The position numbers and the translations under genes are program-made. 64,000 bases of DNA from Inia geoffrensis (lineage: Eukaryota > Chordata > Mammalia > Artiodactyla > Iniidae): the NCBI GenBank assembly GCA_036417435.1, contig CM070904.1:64426408-64490407 (forward strand), in the 5' to 3' direction. Positions 47,104 through 58,999 of this stretch are shown here, piece by piece. Position 1 is the stretch's first letter; every line of letters starts with the position of its first letter. The notes under the pieces are model-generated. The model was given only the letters and a program-made list of their open reading frames with translations. It was not told the DNA's origin and ran no database searches.

Positions 47104-47580
47104 AGATGCAGACTTCTCCCTCTTGTCCTCCCCCAGAACTGATGCCTTGGTGGTCAGCCCCATATTAATGCTCTTCATGCTATGAAACTGGTTTAGTTTG
47201 TACAAAAAAGAAATCACCCCATTAGTGTTGCTGATCGAAATGTTACTAGTTTTGTAATTTTGTTTGCAGTTAATATAAATTTAGATTTCATAATTATAGG
47301 TGTGCTAAAAGCATAACAGGAGTCTGCAACTAGTTCTAAGTGTATACACCTTTAAGTGTAACATAAAGATAGTTCAGTTCAAGGCTGTGACTTTTTTTCC
47401 TTTAAAAGGAGTCCTGATTTATTTAATTTGCTTTGGTGCATTTGGGAGAAAAAAAGGTTTAAAAACAAAATGCGCAAGAGGTAAAGACAGTTCTGGAAGT
47501 CTTAACTCTTTAGCACTTGTCATTTGCTTCCTGTTACTGAAAATTGTTTTCCTTCTTCTCCTTTTTTCTTTTTTTTCAAA
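47104..47580. other. unique sequence
   Basis: Nothing recognised before the SINE TSD at 47582. Confidence 0.4.
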
Positions 47581-47595
47581 ACTAACTTTATTCTT

Positions 47596-47811
47596 TTTTT
47601 TTTTTTTTTTTTTTTTTTTGCGGTACGTGGGCCTCTCACTGTTGTGGCCTCTCCCGTTGCGGAGCACAGGCTCCGGACGCGCAGGCTCAGCAGCCATGGC
47701 TCACGGGCCCAGCCGCTCCGCGGCATGTATGATATTCCCGGACCGGGGCACGAACCCGTGTCCCCTGCATCGGCAGGTGGACTGTCAACCACTGCGTCAT
47801 CAGCGAAGCCC
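47596..47811 (-). mobile_element. CHR SINE, short form
   Basis: Inverted CHR with a long T-run, GCGGTACGTGGGCCTCTCAC, and right end CATCAGCGAAGCCC. A perfect 14-bp TSD, CTAACTTTATTCTT, is at 47582-47595 and 47812-47825. Frames of 90-142 codons over it are shadows. Confidence 0.94.
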
Positions 47812-47984
47812 CTAACTTTATTCTTATAGGAACTGGTTGGAGTGAATTTATTGCCATGATTTATTCAGCAAGATAAAGTCATAAACCTGTATTTTTGACC
47901 CTTCTAAGTGATGGGTTAATCTTAGAGTTCAGTATCAATACCAACGCATAGGGATCCCATGAAGCTAGAATGGGATAGCCAGAC

Positions 47985-48115
47985 CTCTCTTTCTTTCAAT
48001 TCAATATGTATCCATTCATTGAAGAAATATTTATCTGATGCCAAATAGGTGCCAGGTACTAGTCTAAGCAATGGCGACTCAGGAATGGTAATACATATAT
48101 GTAGTATACATAGCA
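47985..48115 (-). mobile_element. L2-like relic
   Basis: ATCCATTCATTGAAGAAATA, TTTATCTGATGCCAAATAGG and TGCCAGGTACTAGTCTAAGC follow the antisense end of L2. Short. Confidence 0.55.
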
Positions 48116-49744
48116 ATAGGAAGAAATCTGTTACTCAGGGACCATTTTTAGAAACATAAAGCCTGCTGTTGCTATTACCCACTTCCTGCCAATTGTAAGA
48201 ACTGATTTATTAACAAGTCAAGTTGTTCTGAGAGGGAGAGAAGGGCTATAAGAATTTGGGAAAATTTATAACAAAATACTTAGATCTAATATACCATGGT
48301 CACAGTTCAGTCAATCTGTATTTCAGGGTTTGTAGAAACATCTATAGGTTGATAAAGTGACATCTATTTATTTTTCAAAAGACAAAGATATTATAACAAA
48401 ATACTGGAAGAATATTCAACAAAATGTTATCCATGGTTAATTCTGTGTGGTAGGGTTATATATGATTTTACTTTCTTCTTTGTTCTTTCTGTAATTTACA
48501 ATTTTAAATAAAGAGACATTGCTTTTGTAATCAGAGAGAAGTAGTAAATTTTAAATTGTAGACCTTGAAACTAAGTTTAAAAATGTACTAACAGACCTGC
48601 TTGTGTCTATAGTGATCAATATCACAACATTTAGATAGAACCACAGACAACCATCATTTCCTGATGGCTCATTCTGGAAAAACCCCGACAATAAGTAATT
48701 TGTCAATCAATGCATTTCAGTTTAAGAAAAACTTTCTTACATAGTACCTTGCACAAATTTGCCTTGCTTAATATATGAAAGTATAGATTTTTTCACATTC
48801 CTCTTCTCAAGGACATGGATCAAAAAATAGGCACAGAAGAAAGATGATATTGAAATAGGAAGTGTTGAAGCACACAGTTAAAACTTTAAGCATTGTGTGT
48901 AGGAGAACGTGTGATACAGAAATGGTTTTCCTGCTGAACGAACCAGAACTCTCTATTGAAGGGCATGACAAGGTGATGGTGTCTTTATTTACAGCGAGAC
49001 ACATTATTTTAGTATTTAGACATTTACATCCCTCTAGGAAGTAAATCAGAATGTCAAGTTTCTTAAACGTGCATCTATCACTCGATATTCAAACAAAGCA
49101 TACAATTCCTTATTCAGATCATGCAGATACTGAAAGAATTAATTTAATATCTTTAGATCTCTAAGTCAAAAGTTCCTTATTTATAAAAATTTCTCACTTA
49201 GAAATTAGGGTATATTAGAGCTGAAAATAGTCTTTGGATTCATCAACTATAATTTCCTCATTTTTGAGATGAAGGCATTGATGATAGAGAAATTAGATGG
49301 TTCATTCAAAGTCATCTAAATGGTAAAAAGCAGAATCCACTTTTGAACCTTGTTCTTCTATTTCTCACCTGGTATCTTTCTGTTAATCTTGTCTAAAATG
49401 ATTCTTACTTATTCAACCAACCTCTTCTAATATACCATTTTGACAGCTTACTCTTTGCAAGTATTTTTCCCCTTTGATTTTCTGTTTATTTATTTATACA
49501 TCTAAAGTCATCCTTAACACGACCTCATTTGATTCACTAAAAGCAACTCAAAATAAGATTTCAAGTAAACTACCCCAGTAAGTATGTCAGAATTCACAAA
49601 TGCAAAACCCAGTGAAGACATTTCTAATCTGAGACATGAGGTCACGTTAGGAAACTACCTAATTCCCTAGTATAAAAGGATATTTCCTGCACATCCAAAT
49701 TTATTTAGATATAATATTTCTCTAACTAAATCAGAAAACTTTCT
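48116..49744. other. mostly unique sequence with a possible old LINE end
   Basis: 48355-48560 (GGTTATATATGATTTTACTT, TTCTGTAATTTACAATTTTA, TTGCTTTTGTAATCAGAGAG) resembles the 3' end of an old LINE such as L1M or HAL1. 49210-49370 has weak antisense MIR character. The rest is not recognised. Confidence 0.4.
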
Positions 49745-50250
49745 GGTATCAACAAGCAATTTTTGAGTACCATTTGGGTACCTCAAAAATGACTAGTCAG
49801 TAAGAGCAATATAAAAATATTTTTGGACCATACCTTCAGGGAAGCTAGCATGTTATTAAGAGATAAAATGTGCAATTAGAAAATAAGTATAGTACAAGAT
49901 AATATAAAACAAAAGGCCACATGAATGTGTTCTAGTGACAGAATGTATAGTAAGAAGACTCCTTGTTATGGATGGTCAGAAGGAAATGCTGCAATTACTG
50001 AGAATGCCTCTATGATTAAGCTGGAACTGAGGTGGTGCAGAGAGACTGGAAGATATTCAAGGTGGAAATATATTAGCAAGAAAACAGAAGCAAAGTCTGG
50101 GGGGGCAGCAACAGAAATGCCTGGTGACAGGGGCTATTTCAGATGTATTAGGACCAGTAAAATGAGGCCAGAGTGGGAAGCCAGAGATGTGTATGAGAGG
50201 CTAATTGAAGTCATTTGGGGAGGACTGTGCCAGGGCCTGGCCCACACAAC
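49745..50250 (-). mobile_element. L2-like relic
   Basis: TTTTTGAGTACCATTTGGGT, CCATACCTTCAGGGAAGC, AAATAAGTATAGTACAAGAT and GACCAGTAAAATGAGGCCAG follow antisense L2 order. The 123-codon plus-strand frame at 49925-50296 runs through it and is not regarded as a gene. Confidence 0.5.
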
Positions 50251-50542
50251 TGAAAAGAAAGGGACAACACTAAAAATCAGGAGAAAGGGAAATTAAGAGA
50301 GGAAATAAAAACAGATGGATTTACTCAAACCTTAATAACGATTTACTGTCACTCATCCAGTCAGGGAAAATAAAACAAAGCAGAACAAAGCAATAAAACA
50401 GATGTCCCATGCTAAAACAAGAATCAGCTCGCTGAATCTTAGTCCTTTCTTTTCCTAATCAGGTGACTGGTAATCTAACTACAGAGGAACAAAAACAGTT
50501 TAGCTGTTTTTCTCCGACATTACTGCCCACATTAGAAACTAG

Positions 50543-50752
50543 TTTTTTTTTTTTACATCTTTATTGGGGTATAATTGCTTTACAATGGTGTGTTAGTTTC
50601 TGCTTTATAACAAAGTGAATCAGTTATACATATACATATGTTCCCATATCTCTTCCCTCTTGCATCTCCCTCCCTCCCACCCTCCCTATCCCACCCCTCT
50701 AGGTGGTCACAAAGCACCAAGCTGATCTCCCTGTGCTATGCGGCTGCCAACC
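50543..50752 (-). mobile_element. L1 3' end, 5'-truncated, inverted
   Basis: T-run, then ACATCTTTATTGGGGTATA, AATTGCTTTACAATGGTGTG, CTTGCATCTCCCTCCCTCCC and GTGGTCACAAAGCACCAAG, ending abruptly at CTATGCGGCTGCC. It is the same subfamily as the L1 at 35-41 kb. No clear TSD was found. Confidence 0.9.
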
Positions 50753-53309
50753 AGGTCAAGGAGACTGAGACAGAAAACAGGAAAGTGCATTCATCTGGAT
50801 AGCAGGAAAAGTTTAGTGTATGATAGGGCAATGACTTTGCCTTCTGATGGGCATAAAAATGATCTTAAAGGATTTTCTGTCATTCTATATACTCCTCTTT
50901 TATAGCAGAGGAGTTAAGCACTAAAATGATAAAAGCAATCTCCAAATTTCAAAACCTAAACTTAAACACATGTTGGCTTTCTTCTTTAGCTTGGGGTTAA
51001 AAAGCCAAACAATCCAAGGAGGTTAACTTCTCTGCCAATCAGAGGAGCGAGTATACCAGTCAATTTTTAACCCTGAGTTTTTGCTAATATCACCAAAATA
51101 ATAAATTTTATTAGCCAGGATTAGCGAGTGCAAACTATCCTCTATTTCAGTGCCAGAGATAATATTATCAACCTTGGCTAGTCATGTTATAAATGTTTGT
51201 GTCATGCTTTGGTCATAAAAGACGAAATCATGTACTCAGAGAGACAATGTGGATCACATTTTTCAAATCTCACTCTACAAGAGATGCAAATCAGTTGAGG
51301 CCTTAGGAGAGGTCTGGAAGGGGTTCATCTAAAACTCTGAACAGTTTCATGTCTTAAAAGAATGATCTCTACTTTTCTCCCTTGAAATATCTCCTGAAGT
51401 CCCTTCCGCAATTCTATATTTTCTTCCGTATTCCAACCTTTCTTAAATGTGCCGGTCCCTTATAGGTCCAAATCAGTTTCACAGACTGCCTAGGCCAGTA
51501 CAAATTCTCGGAAGTCATCAGCCTGCCTGGCATACAAACTATCTCAGATGAAGTTTCAACCCCTGCTTCATTAGAGATGAACAAGTTTCTATTCATCAGA
51601 ATCTCCAGATCTCCAGTAAAGCCCATTTTCAGTATGGGAAAGTTTGTTTTTTCAGAAGAAAGTATTTTTGTCAGAGTAGTTTGACTATTAGCTGTTTCCA
51701 GAATTCCTTGACTAGATTTATCAAGGTCATCATGAGCAGGGAGAAACCAAAAAATGTAGTGTCCAGCTGTCTTTCCCCCAAACTCAAAATGCCCATTAGG
51801 AAGAATATGGATGATAACAGCCTCAGCCTTGAAATTCACCCTGATTGCTTAACTTTGGACCATTTTTCAGTCAGTACTGTCTTCAAGCCCTACTCCCTCA
51901 TTTTCAAAACCTTGATGCTTCGCACTGCTATGTAGTTACGGAGGAAAAAGATGTGCTTAGTGCCAGCTGAGGCTGCTCATACTGCCCATTCTAGTTCACA
52001 ATGACTCCCAAGAAGGGATTGGTACATTTTCAGGATGATTGTGAGACAGCAGTTAAACATAGCTGTTACTAAAATTAAATTACATAAATTTACAATTGAA
52101 TAAACTATATTAAAAGCAAAGGTAACAATTATGCAGAACACTCACTTCCTAATTATTTTATAACATTTTATTATTATCTGTACTCTTGAGGTTAGTTATG
52201 TTACTGTATCTATATAGTAGAAATACTCCATAAGGTGTATTACTGTGCATTTCTTCACAACTCTGAGTTCAGTGATGTCACATTGGCAGATTGAGATCAG
52301 CCACGTTGAAAGTATTTACCACAAAAACTGGCAAACACTACAAATCAGAGCTCCCTTCCTCGCCAGAAAACCAGTTGTTAAACATTTACTACCATACTAA
52401 TAGTAAGAATCCACTATTTTGAGGGCTGAACAATGGGGCAGAATAAAGACTATGTTATTTAAAATTCAGCTTTCTCATGCATGATAATCACCAGACTGAT
52501 TTTTTCTTAGAAGTGTACATTTAAAAGATGGGTTTCTGAGTAAAATGGCCCAAGACCCTTTCAAGTAAATAAAAACTACATGTGTGCAATCTGAGTTACT
52601 TTTATCAAGCGTTTCATCAAGAAATTTTTTTTGCTTTTTTGATTATCTGTGAAAACTGGAATAAACAAGCAACTTAATAATATAAATAAAATTTTAGGGA
52701 AATCATTAATAAACAGTAAAAGACAAGACTGTTTCCAAATATTTTGGCAGATATTAATGTATAATTAATTTATGGGATTAGAAATCAGTTTCAATTTATT
52801 GTTAAAACACAACCTTCATCAAGAAATTTTTAATTAAGCATATTTCATTGCACAGGGGAATAATTAAATAGCAAATTTACTAGTGATGGTTTATAATACA
52901 TAGGACTAATATTTAAATCTTGAAAATGAAATAAAAATTCATTAAGCAATTAGGAGTTTCATAGTTCCTACTAAGCTATTTCATTGCATTAGGTAGGAGT
53001 ATAGGGCTAACTCTCTTTAGGACACTCAATTTAAAGTGAATGCACATTTTTTCAATGGAGCTATGACTTATCAAGCAATCCAGTGAGACACATCCTTTTG
53101 CTGTTATGAATTTTGAACATGGTACAAGAATTCTTCAGGTAATTCTCTGCTTCTATATTTTTATCTAAGTACTAACCTCTCCTGCCCCAACTCTTTTCCT
53201 TTTTAGTCTCTGCTTTCTACATTGCAATTTAATAACATGTTGCGTTTCATTGCTATTCAACAGGTATGTGTAGGTGCCTTATTTCCCAGAATTTTATAAA
53301 CTGCTATAG
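50753..53309. other. unique block with a 141-codon unexplained frame
   Basis: No transposon recognised over about 2.5 kb. The minus-strand frame 51414-51839 is listed separately. 52640-53000 is very AT-rich. Confidence 0.4.
51414..51839 (-). CDS. Unrecognised 141-codon reading frame
   Basis: I do not recognise this protein. The frame starts MNFKAEAVIIHILPNG and ends LRKVGIRKKI. It is moderately hydrophobic, has no clear signal peptide, membrane helix, zinc finger or catalytic motif, and does not overlap any identified transposon. It is one of the longest frames in the window outside L1, SINE and Tigger sequence. No promoter, polyadenylation signal or splice context was identified with confidence. 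It could be chance, a decayed processed pseudogene, or the remains of an unrecognised retroelement. The confidence refers to its being real coding sequence. Confidence 0.15.
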   Translation of the reverse strand: MNFKAEAVIIHILPNGHFEFGGKTAGHYIFWFLPAHDDLDKSSQGILETANSQTTLTKILSSEKTNFPILKMGFTGDLEILMNRNLFISNEAGVETSSEIVCMPGRLMTSENLYWPRQSVKLIWTYKGPAHLRKVGIRKKI

Positions 53310-53530
53310 TGCAAAGAGCCCAGAGATAGACTAAGAAACATCTAGAATGAATTCCTTCTCTGCCACTTAATAGCCATGTAACTTTTGAGCCTCAATTTTC
53401 GTGTCTATAAAATGGGCATATCACCTGCTATCTTGCCAGAGGTGTTGTAAACCTGAGTAATAATGCAATAATGATCACCAATTTCCCAAGTCAATAGCTG
53501 GCACATAGCTCATTTTACATAAAGAGTATC
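53310..53530 (+). mobile_element. MIR SINE
   Basis: Sense MIR order: ATAGTGCAAAGAGCCCAGAG, CCTTCTCTGCCACTTAATAG, CATGTAACTTTTGAGCCTCA, GTCTATAAAATGGGCATA and TCAATAGCTGGCACATAGC. Confidence 0.75.
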
Positions 53531-53713
53531 TATTACTATAGTCCTGTGATACTAAATACTGAAGACAATAATCATTGCATTAGCTTTAATAATTATGGTT
53601 ATTTAGGCTTCTCTCTTATTCAGTAGCACAGAAATCTTAAAAAAAAAATTGCTCTGAAAAGACAAACCTGATGCCTAGTATAAGTAAATTCAATTCAAGA
53701 ACTACAATATTTA

Positions 53714-53911
53714 GGGCTTCCCTGGTGGTGCAGTGGTTGAGAGTCCGCCTGCCGATGCAGGGGACACGGGTTTGTGCCCCGGTCTGGGAAGATCCCACAT
53801 GCCGCGGAGCGGCTGGGCCCGGGAGCCATGGCCGCTGAGCCTGCGTGTCCGGAGCCTGTGCTCCGCAACGGGACAGGCCACAGTAGTGAGAGGCCCGTGT
53901 AACGAAAAAAC
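53714..53911 (+). mobile_element. CHR SINE, short form
   Basis: Starts GGGCTTCCCTGGTGGTGCAG and ends GGCCCGTGTAACGAAAAAAC. The 10-bp TSD CTACAATATT is at 53702-53711 and 53912-53921. It lies 260 bp from an inverted copy at 54171. Confidence 0.92.
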
Positions 53912-54170
53912 CTACAATATTCAAGGTTCAGTTAAATCTGCTTGTACTGTTTCCAATTAAAATGTATTTAGTGCCTTTTAGAACCTTATTGACTCAAGTA
54001 AAGGAAACAGTGGTGCTTATCTATCATGTGCTTCTCTAGGATTGTGGCATGAAGTATTTAATCTAAAACTAAGTTTCTAGAGCTTCTATATTATAGAGGA
54101 AAAGTATGAACATTTCAATATGCCTTTCAGATAAAAATATCTGAGGAGAATGAGAATGGCTACCTTATTT

Positions 54171-54390
54171 TATTTTATTTTTATTTATTTATTTTTTTTG
54201 CGGTACGCAGGCCTCCCACCGCTGCGGCCTCTCCCGTTGCGGAGCACAGCTCCGGACGCGCAGGCTCAGTGGCCATGGCTCACGGGCCCAGCCGCTCCGC
54301 GGCATGTGGGATCTTCCCGGACCGGAGCACGAACCCGCGCCCCCTGCATCGGCAGGCGGACTCTCAACCGCTGCGCCACCAGGGAAGCCC
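54171..54390 (-). mobile_element. CHR SINE, short form
   Basis: Inverted CHR with an A/T-mixed tail (TATTTTATTTTTATTTA), then GCGGTACGCAGGCCTCCCAC, ending CGCCACCAGGGAAGCCC. The 10-bp TSD TACCTTATTT is at 54161-54170 and 54395-54404. Confidence 0.92.
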
Positions 54391-54528
54391 TGGGTACCTT
54401 ATTTATAAGCAGTGGCTCTAAGGACAATCTGCCATCTATGGGCATGCTAGAATTTTTTTTTACACAATCCAGTAGGGGTAAGTGCAGGAAAGAGAAATGT
54501 CTGTCTTTAAACAGTAGAATTTGGTATA

Positions 54529-54608
54529 TTGGGTTGCCCAAAAAGTTCGTTCGGGCTTTTCCGTAAGATGTTATGGAAAAATCCAAATGAACTTTTTGGC
54601 CAACCCCT
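54529..54608. mobile_element. mariner-derived palindromic element, 80 bp
   Basis: TTGGGTTGCCCAAAAAGTTC at the left pairs with GAACTTTTTGGCCAACCCC at the right, and the inner arms (CGTTCGGGCTTTTCC and GGAAAAATCCAAATG) are also complementary, so nearly the entire element forms one hairpin. TA at 54527-54528 and 54609-54610 marks the Tc1/mariner target duplication. The layout is that of MADE1-like miniature mariners, but the sequence matches the type common in cetartiodactyls. Confidence 0.9.
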
Positions 54609-54612
54609 TATA

Positions 54613-57600
54613 TTACTGTCTCGAATAATTGACATTTTAATCACGCTTTTATTTAGGGAGAGGAAACTTTCACAGGAAAAGTTCACTTTTTATTTCTGCA
54701 GAGGAAGTCGATTGCCTGTCCCATTTTCAGCACTACTCATATGCTGGAATTTCGTGGTTGGTTGTCTGCGCTCCTTACTGGCAGGTATAAGGTCAATTTC
54801 AACTATTGCTTCTCCTGATTCTCATTGTTAATGGAGATATAGAGGGATTTTCTGGCTTCCTGGCCACAGATTTCACTCAGTAGTGTTATTTCCATCCATG
54901 AATGATAGAGATGGACTCCTAAATCAAAACAACAACAGATTCTAAATCTCTCTAAATATCAAACTTGAGATTAAATGAAAATACATCTTAACTACGATAG
55001 AAATCATGCTGATATGCCAAAATCCATAGAGAAAGTGAAGTGGAGGTTTCCTCTGGATTATTTTGAATTATTTTCTTTTCCTAGGACCATTGTTAGCAAT
55101 TGCTTTTCTACACCATTGTTATTTATTTTTTAAGTTTTATATGCTGTCTGTTGTCACTCTAGGCCAGTAGTTAATTTTTTTCTAACATATGAAGACCTTA
55201 GTTTGAATGAATTTTTACCTCTAAGCTTATTTTGGAAACAGGCCAAGAGGCATTGTTCAGCAGGTAGGGTCAGAGTTCTTTCCCCATCTCTGTTGAGATT
55301 TTATATGCATGGCTCTCAATAACTCAGTTATTCGCCCATGAAAATTTTTCAGTAGCAAACTATTAAAAATTGCGTTATGCAGAAAATAAAAAATATTTTA
55401 TATGTAACTCTTTATAACTCAAGTAAGTCCACTATAGCAAGTTTGGGAATAATCTGATTGGTTATATCATAGTTACATGTGGAAACAATAGACTAGGAAG
55501 TTATATTTTCCACATATGTACGAGGTCCATTCTAAAATTCCACTGTAATAAGGCCAAAAACCATACCTTGGTCCTACATTTTCTTCACCCACCTTCAGTT
55601 AAATAGCAAACCAAGACTACTGGTAAAATTTGACAGTTGCCTCCAAAAAATACCTTTTATTTTAACAGATAACCTCACATTATTTTTTCAAGTCAAATAT
55701 TACTATTCTATGATTTTTAAAAAACCAATTAATTAAAAATTGATACCAGTTATTTGAAAGCATGTGAAACAATTCTATCCTTTGAGGAAGACATCAAACA
55801 CCAATGTTCCTGAGATTGTTAGGACTGGATAATAATCTCTTGACAGCTTCAAAGAAAAACCTTACCTTTTTCCCCCTGTGATTTCTACTTCTGCTGATCT
55901 ATTAGAATCATGACAATTGTGTTTAGTTTTGAAAATATGATAGCTTGCATCTACTTATTATTAACAATATGACATTGGTACTATCTAAGGGAAGTTAATC
56001 TTGATGTGAATAACATTAGATTTCATAATCAAAGTTACATCATGACCACAATGAATCGTGGATCTCCGAATCCATGTAAGACTTCTCTAAACAAAATCCC
56101 CTAGTGAACACATACACACTCACGTATACACCCAACACACACACACATTTTTGTATCTAAAACATCAGTTAAAGTGTTTGAGCACTTTAATAAAAATATA
56201 GTATACCAAATTTTGAAAAAGACTATGTGACAGCAGGGAACAGACCGTTTACTTCTTCATTTTTTTACTGAAAAATCCAATAGGTACAAGGGAATCTCCA
56301 GATAATTTGATGTTTTCCTCTACTGATATTTTAGAGTATATGCTGGCACAACACTGTTAAGGATAAAAGCAGTACTTGAAGTGAGCTGGTAAATGTTGAG
56401 AAAAGTTCATATTTGTGCTTTATTTTCAATCATTGGAAAAGAAAACAAATATTGGTGTTCAAGAATTAGGGGCCACATGGGAGAATTTGGAAGCCACTTC
56501 AAAAATAAATGTAATCCAATAAAAGTGAATATTGTAAAGCCCTCAGCACGCTGTAAGTAATCCAGCAAAAGAAAGTGTGAAAGAGAAAGAGAGATATTGA
56601 TAAGGAAGAGAGTGCTAAAGTTCCACAGAAAACTTTTAAATAATCCAGAGAAAAGAACAAAAGAAGTAAATGAAAGAAAAACTGCATGGTCTTTTATTTT
56701 GTTTAATTTGTAAAAAGGTAAATGGTCGGTCATATTTAAATTATAGCTACATGGGTAAGAATGTCAAATAGTTCGCATACAAGTATGCTGAGTGAGGAAA
56801 AGATGTTTTTGGAGGAAGGGACTAAATAGTTTATCTACATGGACTATTTGATAAGGACTTTTTACTCATTTAAAATTGTCCGTTGAAAACCACATCCCAG
56901 AGCCCCTCAGCTTAACTCTGATCCTTCATTTCAAAGGAGCTCTTCAGTACTCTGACCACCAAAAAATGACCACATTCAGCACATATGCATCTGTAACACC
57001 TAGAAATACCTTAAAGATAAAAAGTTATAAAGGAAAGAAGTGGCTACATTTTCAAGGGGGATATGGTGAGTAAGGTTAAATCAGTAATTTTCAACTCTAG
57101 CGTGAGATTTGTGTTTTCTCCAGATCAGTTCTAACCAGACGTCAGCAGAATGCTATATATTCAGGAAGTATTAAAAATGAGTAAGGTAACACTGAAGAAT
57201 TATTCCATGTTTAAACAGCATCAGGTCAGTGGAAGGTCATTTTCAATGTTCAATGTGTTATGACATGAGAACATACAACCAACTGCAAATTAGAACAGTT
57301 AAGGAAGAGAAAAAAACACTGATGGCAAGAGACAGAAGGCTGCACGATGCTGGGGACGTACTGGCAATATGATGTCTCTTAGGAAAAAAGCTGGCTGAGG
57401 GACAAGACAGTGCTGATCAGGTGGGTGAGAAAACATAACACAAAGACCTTATAAAAAAAAGATGACATTTCTGATTTAATGAGTGAAAAGAATAAGGCCA
57501 ATTTCCAAATCTATGAAACATATGTGGAATAAAAGCTGAACACGAATATTAAACCTTTCTCATGTTAACAAATATAGAAAGGAGAAAGACTAGCTGTTAT

Positions 57601-58204
57601 CTTAGAGGAGATTACAGATAATAAGGGGTCAATTAAGATATTATGGGTAGAAACTGTACCCTATAGAAACTGTATTCTATTGTTGCCAATTTTGAATGGT
57701 GCAGTGATTTCATAATTTAATAAATAAAGCTTGTGAGGATTAATGAGCTACTGTTTTCAAAGTCCCCTAGAGAAAGGTGTTATACAAGCATAAAGTCTAG
57801 CTATTAAAAGTATCTACATATTTTAATAATACATACTCTCATTTTGAAAACATTTGAGGAACTATAGTTAATCACCTCCACTTTAACGCACAGATCTTTC
57901 GGTATACATAGTGTATTATTAAGAACGCTCATCAACACATCTGAACTCGAGAAATAGTGAACAGACTTCTACTATAGTTTGGAGGCTGGGCTTTTACAAC
58001 AAATATAAAAAAGGCATCTGATATCATTAAGGAAGATATCTACAATAGGTCATTGTTATATTAACTCAGAACTCAGATTTCTTTCTCCACCCTAGCAATT
58101 CAACTTTTAATAGGATCATTTCACTCTGGCAGAGAGGCAGTGAGCATTCACAGATCTTTAGCATATTGAGCACTCAGACAACCATATGGGGTGTGTGTGT
58201 GCAC

Positions 58205-58238
<34 letters not shown>

Positions 58239-58999
58239 ATGATACTCACATGAGGAGTCTGAACTCTAATGATTCTTGAAGCCTCTCACTCAGGAATCTG
58301 GTGTTATAGTCTCTGGGAATGAGTACGCATCATCAGAGGCTATATTGTGGGTTCTTGTTCTTTCAAGGCATCTGCTTCCCAGGACTGGAGGACAGGTTAT
58401 GACAAAATAACTAAGAAGAGGTAGGGAAGTAGGAGCACACTCCTCAGAGTCAAGAGATTGCCTGGAACACAATTGTCTAGCTTAGAATTAAAAAACAAAA
58501 CAAAACTGAAGTCCTTCGAGTTATTTTCTCAAGTAGTGGAGATTTTTACTAAATCTAGATATCCTTACTTTGCAGTGTTTTTGGATATTAATGATATTAA
58601 GGGAATAAAATTCCATGTTTTTCCTAAAGAAGAAACTTGTGATCCCATTGTTTGTGTTATTTATGTGGAGTATTTTTATGCCTCTATTCAATAATAACTA
58701 GTTATTGGATTTTGGAAGGATGGCAATGTCATCAGTACAGAATAGTTTTCAGTACAAAAACAGATAGATTAATCAGATAGCAAAACCAAAAACTTATGGA
58801 CAACAATTATAAGAAAACTGGGTGACAAGATATTCCCATGAACCCCAAAGTACAAGTTTCTGAGGACAAACCACTGCCAGACACAGGCTACTTGAGCCTT
58901 TGTGTAATAAGCAGGGGGAAGTAATGGGGCATCTGGTGGTCCTGAGAATCCAGGAACAGTCAAGAGGTTTTCACTGGATAGCACAATGGGCCAACTGGA
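54613..58999. other. unique sequence
   Basis: About 4.4 kb with no recognised transposon. It holds a candidate 83-bp exon at 54702-54784 and a GT microsatellite at 58191-58237. A short ACACAC patch lies near 56140. Short frames such as 56407-56733 (minus) are AT-rich and motif-free. Confidence 0.4.
58191..58237. repeat. (GT)n microsatellite
   Basis: GT repeated almost without break for 47 bp, with a GCACGC interruption at 58201-58206. It is the longest dinucleotide repeat in the window and likely polymorphic. Confidence 0.95.

Noticed and set aside
49925..50296. 123-codon plus-strand frame
   Set aside because: It runs through sequence resembling antisense L2 and shows no protein motif.
50543..50752. 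Recent L1 insertion with TSD
   Set aside because: No convincing duplicated target was found at either end, so recency is not claimed.
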